From an uncultured Spirochaetaceae bacterium (GTDB taxonomy: Bacteria; Spirochaetota; Spirochaetia; Treponematales; Treponemataceae), in the NCBI GenBank assembly GCA_902783155.1, contig CACZPR010000095.1, forward strand, positions 1 to 56,857: 56,857 nucleotides of DNA, in the 5' to 3' direction. The notes under the pieces are model-generated. The model was not told where the DNA came from. It saw only the letters and a program-made list of their open reading frames with translations, and ran no database searches. Of this stretch, positions 7,588 to 16,403 are shown one piece after another. The position numbers and the translations under genes were made by a program. The first letter of the stretch is position 1; each line of letters opens with the position of its first letter.

Positions 7588-9162
7588 TTAAAATTCAGCC
7601 AGAGTCCTTTCGATTCTTGCAAGTGATTTTTCCACTCCCAGAATCAGGATTGACCCAATCAAAGGCGGAGAAACCCTGCTTCCAGTGACTGCCATGCGTA
7701 TCGGCATCATGAAGTCTCCAAGCTTGACTCCAAGCTCCTCGGCATATTTTTTCGCAAGCTCCTCGCTGGCCTCGTGATCAAGAGACGGAAGTGCCTTGAC
7801 AAAATCCTTTGCCTTGACCAGAACTTCTTTTGTCTTTGCCTCGTCAAGTTTTTTCGGAATGATGTCCGTCTTCGGTGGAACGGCAGGCTCCGTGAAAAGG
7901 AAGTGAACCATCTCGGCTGCATCGGTCAGGAAATGAAGCCTTTCCTTAATCAACGGCATGAGCTTCATCAACGAATCCTTTACATCGGCGGAAGAAAGTC
8001 CCATTGAAGAATCGACGCACACGGGGTTTCCGTCATCTCCCATCGCTATGCCCGAATACTCAGGTCCGACCTTTGGTTTTGGCTGAGGATTCTCCGGGTT
8101 GATTTCAAGTGTCGCGTCCCCGGTTCCTGTTATGAACGGAAGGGTCCACTTGTAAAGTTCCTCGTCCGAAAGAGAACGTATGTACTGGCCGTTGTACCAC
8201 TCAAGTTTTTTGTAGTCAAATACGGCAGGGGCCTTGTTCAAGTGTTCAAGCTTGAAATTGGCGGCAAGTTCGTCAAGGGTGTACATGTCCTTTCCGTCCT
8301 CGTAGCTGCAACCAAGAAGAGCGACGTAGTTGACTATGGCCTGAGGAAGATATCCCCTGGCGCGGAATTCGTTGAGCGATGTGGATCCGTGGCGTTTTGA
8401 AAGTTTTTTTCCGTCCGAACCGTTGACCATTGGAAGGTGGCAGAACTCAGGATGTTCCCAGCCGAAGCTTCTGTACATCTGCACGTGGAGCGGTGTCGAT
8501 GGAATCCATTCCTGTGCGCGCATGACGTGGGTGATTTTCATCAGGTGGTCGTCCACGATGTTCGCAAGGTGATATGTCGGAAATCCGTCTGACTTCAAGA
8601 GGATTGGATCCGGAGAAATGTCCTCGCACTTCCAGACGATGTCGCCCAAAAGATGGTCGTGGAATTTCGTCTCTCCCTCAAGCGGAACCTTAAGGCGGAT
8701 TACATAAGGACAGCCGGACTCAAGCTTTGCCTTTACCTCATCCTCTGTCAAAAGGCGGCAGTGGCGGTCATATCCCGGGGGCATCTTGTTTTCGGTCTGG
8801 ATTTTTCTGATTCTCTCAAGACGCTCCGAGTCGCAGAAACAGTAGTAGGCCTCACCCTTGTCAATCAGTTCCTGTGCATATTTCTTGTAGAGGTCGAACC
8901 TTTCACTCTGGACGTAGGGACCGTATTCACCGCCCTTTTCTCCACCTTCGTCCCAGTCGATTCCCAGCCAGGACATCGTGTCGTAAAGGTTCCGCACATA
9001 TTTTTCATCGTAGCGGGTACGGTCGGTATCTTCCAGACGCAGAATGAATTTTCCGCCCCTGGATTTTGCGAACAGATAGTTGAAAAGCGCGGTCCTGACT
9101 CCACCTATATGCTGAAGTCCTGTGGGTGACGGCGCGTATCTGACTCTAACTTCGTCGGACAT
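7588..9162 (-). CDS. gltX: Glutamate--tRNA ligase
   Basis: A class I aminoacyl-tRNA synthetase of 524 residues that charges tRNA-Glu in the cytoplasm. The ATP-binding HIGH motif appears as PSPTGLQHIGG near the N-terminus. The second signature (KMSKS) is GKKLSKRHG. RLEDTD and the Cys-containing YYCFCDSE region fit GluRS. Length is close to the family norm, slightly long. ATG 9162 is chosen, with GGAG about 6 nt upstream; an upstream TTG at 9174 would add four residues. It follows ilvE by 21 bp on the same strand, so the two are probably co-transcribed. Whether it is discriminating or also charges tRNA-Gln cannot be judged here. Confidence 0.96.
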   Translation of the reverse strand: MSDEVRVRYAPSPTGLQHIGGVRTALFNYLFAKSRGGKFILRLEDTDRTRYDEKYVRNLYDTMSWLGIDWDEGGEKGGEYGPYVQSERFDLYKKYAQELIDKGEAYYCFCDSERLERIRKIQTENKMPPGYDRHCRLLTEDEVKAKLESGCPYVIRLKVPLEGETKFHDHLLGDIVWKCEDISPDPILLKSDGFPTYHLANIVDDHLMKITHVMRAQEWIPSTPLHVQMYRSFGWEHPEFCHLPMVNGSDGKKLSKRHGSTSLNEFRARGYLPQAIVNYVALLGCSYEDGKDMYTLDELAANFKLEHLNKAPAVFDYKKLEWYNGQYIRSLSDEELYKWTLPFITGTGDATLEINPENPQPKPKVGPEYSGIAMGDDGNPVCVDSSMGLSSADVKDSLMKLMPLIKERLHFLTDAAEMVHFLFTEPAVPPKTDIIPKKLDEAKTKEVLVKAKDFVKALPSLDHEASEELAKKYAEELGVKLGDFMMPIRMAVTGSRVSPPLIGSILILGVEKSLARIERTLAEF

Positions 9163-9183
9163 TTTCTTCTCCAAAAAAATCTT

Positions 9184-10206
9184 CTATTTTATTTCTACGA
9201 CCCATCCGTCCGGGGCTTTTTCGGTTCCCATCTGGATTCCGGTCAATGTTTCGCGGAGTTTTCCAAGCACAGGTCCGATGCTGTCCATTCCGGCAGGAAC
9301 GTTGATTGTCTTGTCGTGGTCAACGATTTTTCCGATTGGTGAAATGACGGCTGCAGTTCCGCAGAGACCCACTTCCTGGAATGATTCAAGCTCGTCGCGC
9401 CTTACCTGTCTTTCCTCAACTTCGATGTGGAGGTAGTCCCTTGCAACCTGAATCAGTGAGCGGCGTGTGATTGACGGAAGTATGCTGTTTGATTTAGGCG
9501 TTACAAGCTTTCCGTCCTTTGTGACCAGAAGGATGTTAGCTCCACCGGTTTCTTCCAGATATGTGTGCGTAGCCGGATCCGTGTAGATGTTCTCGGCGAA
9601 TCCATTTTTGTGTGCGTCAACGATGTTGTGGAGGCTCATCGCATAGTTGAGTCCGGCCTTTATGTCTCCGGTTCCATGCGGGGCTGCCCTGTCCAAATCT
9701 GACATGCGGACTGTAATCGGCTTTACTCCTCCCTTGAAATAAGGACCGACCGGGGTCACGAGAATCCTGAACTGATATTCATCCGCGGGCTTTACTCCGA
9801 TGACTGCATTTGAACCGAACATGTACGGGCGGACATAGAGCGTCGCACCTGAGCCATAGGGAGGAACATAATCGATGTTTGCCTTGATTGTGTCGATGAC
9901 GGCCTTGATCCAGCGGTCCTTCGGGAAAACAGGCATCTCAAGCCTTTCGCAGGAGTCCTTCATGCGGTCCGCGTTCAAATCCGGGCGGAAACATACGATT
10001 CTTCCGTCGGCGGTCGTGTAGGCCTTCAGTCCCTCGAAACAGGTCTGGGCATACTGGAGTACACCGGCGCACTCTGAAATCGTAACCGTGTGGTCAGATG
10101 TAAGGGTGCCTTCATCCCAGGCTCCATTCTTGTAATTGGAAACGAAACTTTTGTTGGTTTCCATGTAACCAAAAGGCAAGCTGCCCCAATCAAGATTTTT
10201 TGCCAT
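9184..10206 (-). CDS. ilvE: Branched-chain amino-acid aminotransferase
   Basis: The 340-residue protein is a fold-type IV PLP enzyme that interconverts branched-chain amino acids and their 2-oxo acids. The motifs are those of the BCAT class: QTCFEGLKAY, FRPDLNADRM, YVRPYMFGS, the PLP-lysine region GDIKAGLNYAMS, EETGGANI and GTAAVISPIG. ATG 10206 is preferred because GAGGTGG lies at 10211-10217; the longer reading from 10254 has no such site. A promoter is visible at 10274-10302. gltX follows 21 bp downstream. An ilvN gene lies far away at 48.6 kb, consistent with scattered branched-chain genes. Confidence 0.96.
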   Translation of the reverse strand: MAKNLDWGSLPFGYMETNKSFVSNYKNGAWDEGTLTSDHTVTISECAGVLQYAQTCFEGLKAYTTADGRIVCFRPDLNADRMKDSCERLEMPVFPKDRWIKAVIDTIKANIDYVPPYGSGATLYVRPYMFGSNAVIGVKPADEYQFRILVTPVGPYFKGGVKPITVRMSDLDRAAPHGTGDIKAGLNYAMSLHNIVDAHKNGFAENIYTDPATHTYLEETGGANILLVTKDGKLVTPKSNSILPSITRRSLIQVARDYLHIEVEERQVRRDELESFQEVGLCGTAAVISPIGKIVDHDKTINVPAGMDSIGPVLGKLRETLTGIQMGTEKAPDGWVVEIK

Positions 10207-10273
10207 AATTCCACCTCTATAAAAATCCGCGGCAACGGACAAAAATATCCGCATCCGCTTTCAATTTGAAGAT

Positions 10274-10302
10274 ACCCTATCACTAATCGGGCGATTTTTC
10301 AA
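10274..10302 (-). promoter_or_regulatory. Sigma70-like promoter of ilvE-gltX
   Basis: Minus strand: TTGAAA (10302-10297), 17-nt spacer, TAGGGT (10279-10274), giving a leader of about 60 nt with a good Shine-Dalgarno. Confidence 0.55.
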
Positions 10303-10322
10303 GTTGCCTGTTATTCTGTTGC

Positions 10323-11720
10323 TTATTCCTCAGAAAATCCTGCGCCGATCAGGTTCATCACCTTGAAAAAATTCGGGAAGCTCACCGCACAGCATTCGGC
10401 ATTCCGTACGAAAATCTTTTCGCCGTCGGGAAGTCCAAGACCCATGCAGGCAAGGGACATGGCAACCCTGTGGTCATCGTAGCTTTCGACATCTCCTCCG
10501 TGGAGCTTGAAATCCGGGTTTCTGGATCCGTCCTTTTTGACCGGAGAATGACCGTGAATTATCATGTAGTCAGGGCCTTCTTCGATTTCCGCACCAAGCT
10601 TTCCAAGTTCTTCTTTTAGAACCGCGATTCTGTCGGTCTCCTTTCTTCTGCATACCGCAATATCTTCTATATAAATAGTTCCTTCCGTAAAACATGAGAT
10701 TGCAGCCACAGCACAGATTGCATCGGGATATCCAGAAAGATTTACATGCAGTTCCCCGCCCGGAAGATTTTCAGTCGTAAGCCGACCGATTCCGTCCTTT
10801 GATTTTTTCATGCCCCGCACGTCGAGAGTCTCTTTTTCTTTGTCCCATACAATGTCCGCACCGATTGATTTGAGCACTTCGACAATGGCATCGTCGCCCT
10901 GGGTTCCGCTTCCGTCGATGTTTTCAATTGTTATGGAACTGTCGCTTATTATTGCGGCAATCAGCGGAAATGCAACGGCCTCCCAGTCGCTTGGTATTGT
11001 GCAGTCAAAGGCTTCAAGCTCCCCCGGTCCCTCCACGCAGATTTCCTTGAAGTCCGGACTCACAGAAACTTTTGCCCCCACCTTTTCAAGCCATTTTTGG
11101 GTCATCGTGAGGTAGGGTGTCTCTTTCGGATCGGTCAGTCTGATTTTGAGCGGGGAATCCATTTTGAGTGCGGCCATCATAAGACCGGTTATGTACTGGC
11201 TTGATATGGACCCCTCGGTGACTATGGTTGAACCAGATTTGCACGGTCCCTTGATTAGGAGAGGACATCCCTTGCTTCCCGGTCGGGCGATATAGGCTTC
11301 CGCACCCATCTGCCTGATTACGTCCACAACATGATGCACGGGCCTTTTTTTTATGCTCTCGTCCCCTGTAAAAACGGACCATCCGTCAAGTGTCGCCGCA
11401 ACAGGTGAAAGAAAGTACAACAGGGAGCCGGAGTTCCCGACGTTAACGACATCGCCCGGAAGGTGGAGCTTTTTACCCGCGCCCTTAACTATCCAGTCGT
11501 TTCCGCTCTGGTTTTCCGTCTCAAGGTTCAGGTCAACCTCCGCGCCAATAAGTGGAACCGCCGCCGCCGTGCTGAGACAGTCCGCGCTTGGAAGTGGATT
11601 GTGTATGGTAGATGTGCCCTCGGCAAGGGTCGCAAGAATCAGTGCGCGAATTGTGTGTGACTTGGAGCCCGGGACCGTAATGTGGCCCGCAAGGCTATGA
11701 CTTGTAGCTGTTATTCTCAT
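10323..11720 (-). CDS. aroA: 3-phosphoshikimate 1-carboxyvinyltransferase (EPSP synthase)
   Basis: This 465-residue protein is an EPSP synthase, the sixth step of the shikimate pathway. Visible motifs are GSKSHTIRAL (Lys20, Arg25), the catalytic Asp in SGYPDAI, RRKETDRI and ESYDDHRVAM. One active-site loop is unusual: the normally conserved GNAGTAMR/GNSGTTxR reads GNSGSLLYF (residues 95-103), so the usual Arg is Tyr. The protein is somewhat longer than the typical 430-450. It may be leaderless: TAGAAT ends 6 nt before the ATG and no Shine-Dalgarno is present. It is divergent from the secreted protein at 11763. Confidence 0.93.
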   Translation of the reverse strand: MRITATSHSLAGHITVPGSKSHTIRALILATLAEGTSTIHNPLPSADCLSTAAAVPLIGAEVDLNLETENQSGNDWIVKGAGKKLHLPGDVVNVGNSGSLLYFLSPVAATLDGWSVFTGDESIKKRPVHHVVDVIRQMGAEAYIARPGSKGCPLLIKGPCKSGSTIVTEGSISSQYITGLMMAALKMDSPLKIRLTDPKETPYLTMTQKWLEKVGAKVSVSPDFKEICVEGPGELEAFDCTIPSDWEAVAFPLIAAIISDSSITIENIDGSGTQGDDAIVEVLKSIGADIVWDKEKETLDVRGMKKSKDGIGRLTTENLPGGELHVNLSGYPDAICAVAAISCFTEGTIYIEDIAVCRRKETDRIAVLKEELGKLGAEIEEGPDYMIIHGHSPVKKDGSRNPDFKLHGGDVESYDDHRVAMSLACMGLGLPDGEKIFVRNAECCAVSFPNFFKVMNLIGAGFSEE

Positions 11721-11726
11721 GCCGAC

Positions 11727-11755
11727 ATTCTATCACAGATTTTAAGATTTATAAA
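11727..11755 (-). promoter_or_regulatory. Leaderless-type promoter of aroA
   Basis: Minus strand: TTTATA (11755-11750), 17-nt spacer, TAGAAT (11732-11727), then 6 nt to the ATG at 11720. The same TATAAA bases read on the plus strand could serve the divergent gene at 11763. Confidence 0.5.
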
Positions 11756-11762
11756 CCGAGTT

Positions 11763-12350
11763 ATGCAGATGAAAAAAACGCTCCCTGCCGAAAATATGGA
11801 TATGAGTTTGAAATCCAGCAGAAAATCCAAGTCCATTTATGGAAAGATTTATAGAAAAATTTTTGCGCTCGCATTTGTCCTGGGCATCTCCATGGCGGCA
11901 CACTCGCTCGAAATCTACAGGCCGTCAAATTTCGGACTGATGGACGAAATCCCATGCCTTCTGAAAATAACCGACGAGGACGGAAACGATGCCTGGGACA
12001 AAATCATCAGCATAAGCGTGTCTTGGTACGACAGCATGCAGTCCACACCGCACTGGAGCCACACCTACTACGACGGATGCTTCACGGGTGGAGCGATTGT
12101 CCATCTTGAAATGCAGCGGGGAACATACAGGATTTCCGTCTCGACACCACCGGAGCACCAGAGAAACTATCTGGAAAACAACAGCGACGAATGGACATCC
12201 AACGAATTTGTCTACAGGACAGGAAGCCCCGCGCTGAAGGTAATTTTCATAAACCCGACCGCAAACCAGAACGGATTCTACACAGGCGGATGGCACATAG
12301 ACTACCGCGCGCCACGGTATTACATGTACACAAAGCCCTACCGACAATAG
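11763..12350 (+). CDS. Secreted protein of unknown function
   Basis: I do not recognise this protein (195 residues from ATG 11763). A basic N-terminus is followed by a hydrophobic segment ending AHSLE, which reads as a signal peptide, so the mature part is probably periplasmic or surface-exposed. The mature region is rich in Trp, Tyr and Asp and may be a beta-rich domain (VSWYDSM, HWSHTYYDG, GTYRISVSTPP). The start is uncertain: ATGs at 11763, 11769, 11796 and 11802 are all in frame, none has a convincing ribosome-binding site, and the later ones would give a more normal signal-peptide length. It is divergent from aroA. No homologous neighbour suggests a role. Confidence 0.6.
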   Translation: MQMKKTLPAENMDMSLKSSRKSKSIYGKIYRKIFALAFVLGISMAAHSLEIYRPSNFGLMDEIPCLLKITDEDGNDAWDKIISISVSWYDSMQSTPHWSHTYYDGCFTGGAIVHLEMQRGTYRISVSTPPEHQRNYLENNSDEWTSNEFVYRTGSPALKVIFINPTANQNGFYTGGWHIDYRAPRYYMYTKPYRQ

Positions 12351-12399
12351 GCTTCTTAATAAATTTTCGTTATAAATGCTTTCCACGTCTTATTTCTGT

Positions 12400-12535
12400 A
12401 ACAAATCAAGGGACCGTTTGTTGTAGTAGGTAGATTGCAAGAGCATATTTTGGTTAGGCAATCTAACCATTGCAGTTTCATTCTGCATCCTCCTCTCCTT
12501 TAGCCCCGGTCGTTCATTGGATGGCCGGGGTTTTT
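12400..12535 (+). ncRNA. Candidate small RNA or long 3' UTR with an anti-Shine-Dalgarno-like stretch
   Basis: Between the secreted-protein gene and the tRNAs there is no ORF, yet a strong plus-strand terminator closes the region at 12504-12535. Just before it lies a C/U-rich stretch, CATCCTCCTCTCCTTT, which could pair with ribosome-binding sites. A small hairpin, GGTTAG/CTAACC, occurs at 12452-12468. The 5' end is unknown; the RNA may be independent or processed from the upstream mRNA. Confidence 0.3.
12504..12535 (+). terminator. Intrinsic terminator, plus strand
   Basis: CCCCGG (12504-12509) pairs with CCGGGG (12525-12530) and is followed by TTTTT. It ends transcription from the secreted-protein gene or the candidate small RNA. 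Confidence 0.75.
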
Positions 12536-12624
12536 CAGTCCAGAAAACCATGCAAAAAAAATGGAACCGCCCAACAAAAACGGAAAAAAAATCTTCCATT
12601 CTCATTGTGCGGTCCCACATTAGG

Positions 12625-12698
12625 TCGGGCAACCCGGATTCGAACCGGGGACCTTTACGTCCCGAACGTAACGCGCTACCAGCTGCGCTATTGCCCGA
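12625..12698 (-). tRNA. tRNA-Pro (anticodon CGG)
   Basis: A full cloverleaf is visible on the minus strand: acceptor TCGGGCA/TGCCCGA, D arm with AGCTGGTAGCGC, anticodon stem TTACG/CGTAA, loop TTCGGGA with anticodon CGG and G37, and T arm CCCGG-TTCGAAT-CCGGG. It reads CCG codons. No CCA is encoded. Confidence 0.93.
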
Positions 12699-12764
12699 AA
12701 AAAAACGCTCAAAAAAGCAGTTTCATAATAAAAAAACCACCCGAAGAAAATCGGATGGCTTAAT

Positions 12765-12838
12765 CGGGAGTTACGGGGCTCGAACCCGTGATCTCCGGCG
12801 TGACAGGCCAGCGCGATAACCAGCTTCGCTAAACCCCC
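12765..12838 (-). tRNA. tRNA-Asp (anticodon GTC)
   Basis: The minus strand folds as a tRNA: acceptor GGGGGTT/AACTCCC, D arm, anticodon stem CTGGC/GCCGG around loop CTGTCAC (anticodon GTC), T arm with TTCGAGC, and G as discriminator, as expected for Asp. It lies upstream of tRNA-Pro on the same strand and is probably co-transcribed with it. Confidence 0.93.
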
Positions 12839-12961
12839 TGAATGGTGATACTATATCATCTTTGACTTTCCGTGTCAATAAGCAAAGACGAAAAAATCAC
12901 AAAAATCTCCCGGGAAAATACTTTTTTACAAAAAAATTATCCACCGAACAAGCCCCCATTG

Positions 12962-12990
12962 TTGACACCAGTTGTATACAATGATAAAAT
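12962..12990 (+). promoter_or_regulatory. Strong sigma70-like promoter of the chaperone-DUF115 operon
   Basis: TTGACA (12962-12967), 17-nt spacer, TAAAAT (12985-12990). The predicted leader to ATG 13059 is about 60 nt and contains the Shine-Dalgarno AGGAAGG. Confidence 0.8.
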
Positions 12991-13058
12991 TATCGCCTAT
13001 GCGGTATGCTGTCCTCTGGATTCTGCCCGCATGTATTCAAATAGGAAGGTTTTTTATC

Positions 13059-14696
13059 ATGTCAGACGAATCAACAAAAGAAGTGAAGAATGTCAAAAAG
13101 GAAAAAGAAGTAAAAGAAAAGAAGCCTCAGAACAACAATGGCAAAGCCAAGCTCGGTGCGGTGATTGTCCTTGTGATTTCGGCGGTTGTGTTCATTCCGA
13201 CAGGAGGCTCCGCAGTCATCGAGTCAATCAGGCAGCAAAGAAACACCCCTGTTTTTGGCTCATATAAAGGAAAGAAAGTCGAGTACAAGGCCGGCTCGGA
13301 TTTTGCGACAACCGTTTCAAACCTTGCCCAGACCTACCAGAGCATGGGCTACGACGTGAACCAGCTTGGAAGCTACATTTTTGAATCAGCATTCGAGTCA
13401 ACAATCCACAGCATGTATTACGAGGACAAGATTGCCAAGGCCAACTACTCCGTTCCAAAGGCGGCAATAGACAGGGCGATTGTTCCATACTTCCGCGACG
13501 AAAACGGTGAGTTCTCAAAGAAACTCTACAGCCAGACCGACGAATCAAAAAAGACATCCCTCCGTGCATCGGCAGAAGAAAGTCTTTTGCACTCACGCTA
13601 CATCGACGACCTTTTTGGTTCGGACAATCTCTATGGACTCAAGGCATCGTCAAAGGAAAGCACATTCGTGTCATCAATGGGAAACGAAAAACATGCGTTC
13701 CAGATTGCCGCGTTCAGCACATCCGATTTGCCTGGCGACGAGGTTGTGAAGTACGCAAAGAGCAATTCAAGCACTTTCCGCCGCTACAATCTTTCAGCAG
13801 TGACACTTTCCGAAAAAATTGACGCGGACAACACACTCAAGCAGATTCAGAGCGGGGAACTCACATTCGACAGCGCAATGACAACAATTTCCGAAAAGCT
13901 CTACACTGGCGAGGACGGAAAGGTTTCAAACAACTACTACTACCAGCTGAAGAACACCATTGTCGATGAAGCAGATTTGGATGCGGTGACAGGACTTTCA
14001 AGCGGAGCAATCTCCGATGTCATCCAGACAACAAGGGGCTACACAATTTTCCGCTGCGACGGAAGTGCCACGGATGCGGACGTTACCCAGCAGGAAACTG
14101 TTGACGCGGTTCTTTCATACATCAAGTCATACGAAATCAGCTACATCGAGAACTACTACACACAGATTGCAAACAAATTCATCTACGACGCTTCATCCAC
14201 CGAGCCAATCGTTATCGACGTGTCGGACGGAGAGGAAGGACGTGTGCTTGACCCGAATGTTCGCGCGGACCAGAGACTTATCGAAGCAGGTGGAGAGAAC
14301 ATCGTGCAGCTTGACAAATTCGAGACCGCATGCAGGAACTACAACATCAAGTCCGTTGACGTTCCGGCCTTCCCTGTCAACTACGGAAACTCAGCTTTCT
14401 TTGACACAGTTCCAAGCGATGTCAGCGAACTCAGCTCACTCTCATCAAACGCTGCCGCATTCAAGACGCTTTTCACTCTCAAGGAAGGCGAGACCAGCCA
14501 GCCATTCGTTCTTGGCTCCAACGTGATTGTCGCAAAATGTGTGTCCATCACAAAGGATGAGGCTTCCGAAAAGGACGGATACGCGGCACAGGCAAAGGAC
14601 TACGACCAGGGCAGCGCGTCCAACGCAATCATGACATCAAAGGATGTGAAGAACAATTTCTACGAGACCTACTTCAAATTCTTTGCAGGAAACTGA
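13059..14696 (+). CDS. Membrane-anchored SurA/PpiD-like chaperone (peptidyl-prolyl isomerase family)
   Basis: The 545-residue protein has a short charged cytoplasmic N-terminus rich in Lys and Glu, and one membrane helix (about residues 30-50, AVIVLVISAVVF). A long extracytoplasmic part follows. The region after the helix, with paired helices and FESAFESTIHSMYYEDK, resembles the SurA_N/PpiD chaperone core. A middle segment ending TTRGYTIFRCDG resembles a divergent parvulin domain; the catalytic residues are not clear. It probably helps fold exported proteins. The start at 13059 has AGGAAGG 9 nt upstream. The next gene begins within 10 nt of its stop, so the two form an operon from the promoter at 12962. 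Confidence 0.7.
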   Translation: MSDESTKEVKNVKKEKEVKEKKPQNNNGKAKLGAVIVLVISAVVFIPTGGSAVIESIRQQRNTPVFGSYKGKKVEYKAGSDFATTVSNLAQTYQSMGYDVNQLGSYIFESAFESTIHSMYYEDKIAKANYSVPKAAIDRAIVPYFRDENGEFSKKLYSQTDESKKTSLRASAEESLLHSRYIDDLFGSDNLYGLKASSKESTFVSSMGNEKHAFQIAAFSTSDLPGDEVVKYAKSNSSTFRRYNLSAVTLSEKIDADNTLKQIQSGELTFDSAMTTISEKLYTGEDGKVSNNYYYQLKNTIVDEADLDAVTGLSSGAISDVIQTTRGYTIFRCDGSATDADVTQQETVDAVLSYIKSYEISYIENYYTQIANKFIYDASSTEPIVIDVSDGEEGRVLDPNVRADQRLIEAGGENIVQLDKFETACRNYNIKSVDVPAFPVNYGNSAFFDTVPSDVSELSSLSSNAAAFKTLFTLKEGETSQPFVLGSNVIVAKCVSITKDEASEKDGYAAQAKDYDQGSASNAIMTSKDVKNNFYETYFKFFAGN

Positions 14697-14702
14697 TTGC
14701 CC

Positions 14703-16403
14703 ATGGCGGACAGTCTCGCACAGAAGCCCCGTCTGGTTGCTACCGGTTCGGGGTTTTCTATTTTATACACGGTCGAATACAAGGGAAGATTCCTCTACTC
14801 AAAGTACAGCCCCACACGCTCCATTTGCTCGATTGTACAGAATCTCACGCCACAGCCTTCGACCCTTTTTGTCATAAACTCCCCCGCCCTTTTCCATGGA
14901 CTGGTGGATTTGCTCCAGAAGCTCCCCGGCGACTGTGTTGTTCTTGCTGTCGAGGATGACGAAAATCTTCTGGAACTTGCCCGCTCGTCGCTTGAAAATC
15001 TGAAAGAAAAAAATCCCCAGCTCGATTTTTCCAATGTGCATCTTTTTTCCACAAAGCATCTTCTTGATTTGGACTTCTTCATCCGGGAGACGGTCAACAC
15101 AGGCAAAATCAGGCGCGCGCTCTCCATTGATTTTTCTGCGGGAAAATCTTTCAATCCCCAAATCTACGGGCTTGTTTTTTCTGCGGCACAGGAGATTGTC
15201 GCCACATTCTGGAAAAACCGGGTGACTCTTGTAAAGATGGGGCGGCTTTTTTCAAAAAACATAATGGAAAACCTAAAGTCGCTCGATTCAGGCCGCACAC
15301 TTTCGGACGTAGCTCGGACGGTTGAAAAACCAATCCTTGTTCTTGGCGCGGGCGAAAGTCTTGATTCAACACTCTCGTCCACTTCCCCTTTGATTCGGCG
15401 GATTCTTGATGGAGATTTTTTTGTCATAACGGTTGACGCATCTCTTGCGGCAGTCCTTGACAGGGGAATAAAGGTTAGCGCCACGGTTGGACTTGAATCG
15501 CAGTTTGCAATCCAGAAGGCGTACATCGGAACGTCTGGATGCGGGACAGTTTTTTTTGCTGATTTATGCTCCCGTCCACAGGTGCAGCGCATGTTCAAAG
15601 AAAGGACTGTCTGGTTTGCCTCCGACTTTGCTCCGGGAAAATTTTTGGACAGGATAAAAACCTTCCTTCCAGATTTCATTCCACCGCTTGGGTCCGTTGG
15701 TCTTGCGGCAGTCCACATCGCGCTTTCGCTCAGAAAAGATGATTCCGTTCCAGTGTTTGTCTCCGGCCTTGACCTTAGCTACAGCATTGGAAAGACACAC
15801 GCAAAGGACACTCCAGCCCACAAAGCCCGGCTTTCATCATGCGGCAGGATTTTTTCCATTGAAAATCTGGACGCGGCATTTTCACCGGCGGCATCGCTTG
15901 TCACCGGGAAGGACGGAAGGACCATGGCAACCACGCCGTCAATGCTTTCTTACAGGCAGAATTTTTTCAACAATTTTTCCGCATCAAAAAATATTTTCGA
16001 CATTGGACAAAGCGGTCTGGATCTGGGGATTCAAAAAATTGACCTGGACCAGGCGGAAGCAGTTTCAGAAAATGTTTTGCGAAAAACCACCGTGCGGTCC
16101 GAATCTGGGGGAGACTTTTTTACAGAGAAAGCATCCACGGAAGAAAAAAACATGGCGGCAAAAATCTATCTGGACGAAGAAAGACTTGCGCTCACAAAAA
16201 TCCGCGACCTGCTTTCATCCGGCGAAAAATCACAGTTCTTTGAAAAAGGGACCGGACTTTCCGCGCAGATAGAAAATCTACTGTCCGGACGCGAATATCT
16301 GTACCTGCATTTTCCAGACGGATACAGACTTTCGATGGACCAGGGATTTCTAAAAAGGGTCCGCGCGGAGATAGACTTTTTCCTTAAGGCAATGAAAGAC
16401 TAG
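14703..16403 (+). CDS. DUF115/MAF-type motility-associated glycosyltransferase-like protein
   Basis: This 566-residue protein resembles the motility-associated factor (MAF_flag10, DUF115) family, which transfers nonulosonic-acid-type sugars to flagellins in several bacteria. The core is visible as ILVLGAGESLD (about 215-225), then FFVITVDASLAAVLDRGIK, VGLESQF, LGSVGLAAVHIAL and FVSGLDLSYS, the dinucleotide-like fold with MptE similarity. In spirochaetes such genes are expected to act on periplasmic flagella, but the target here is an inference. ATG 14703 is preferred; a TTG two codons upstream directly follows the preceding stop. It ends convergently with lepA, the two stop codons sharing CTAG at 16400-16403. 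Confidence 0.8.
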   Translation: MADSLAQKPRLVATGSGFSILYTVEYKGRFLYSKYSPTRSICSIVQNLTPQPSTLFVINSPALFHGLVDLLQKLPGDCVVLAVEDDENLLELARSSLENLKEKNPQLDFSNVHLFSTKHLLDLDFFIRETVNTGKIRRALSIDFSAGKSFNPQIYGLVFSAAQEIVATFWKNRVTLVKMGRLFSKNIMENLKSLDSGRTLSDVARTVEKPILVLGAGESLDSTLSSTSPLIRRILDGDFFVITVDASLAAVLDRGIKVSATVGLESQFAIQKAYIGTSGCGTVFFADLCSRPQVQRMFKERTVWFASDFAPGKFLDRIKTFLPDFIPPLGSVGLAAVHIALSLRKDDSVPVFVSGLDLSYSIGKTHAKDTPAHKARLSSCGRIFSIENLDAAFSPAASLVTGKDGRTMATTPSMLSYRQNFFNNFSASKNIFDIGQSGLDLGIQKIDLDQAEAVSENVLRKTTVRSESGGDFFTEKASTEEKNMAAKIYLDEERLALTKIRDLLSSGEKSQFFEKGTGLSAQIENLLSGREYLYLHFPDGYRLSMDQGFLKRVRAEIDFFLKAMKD

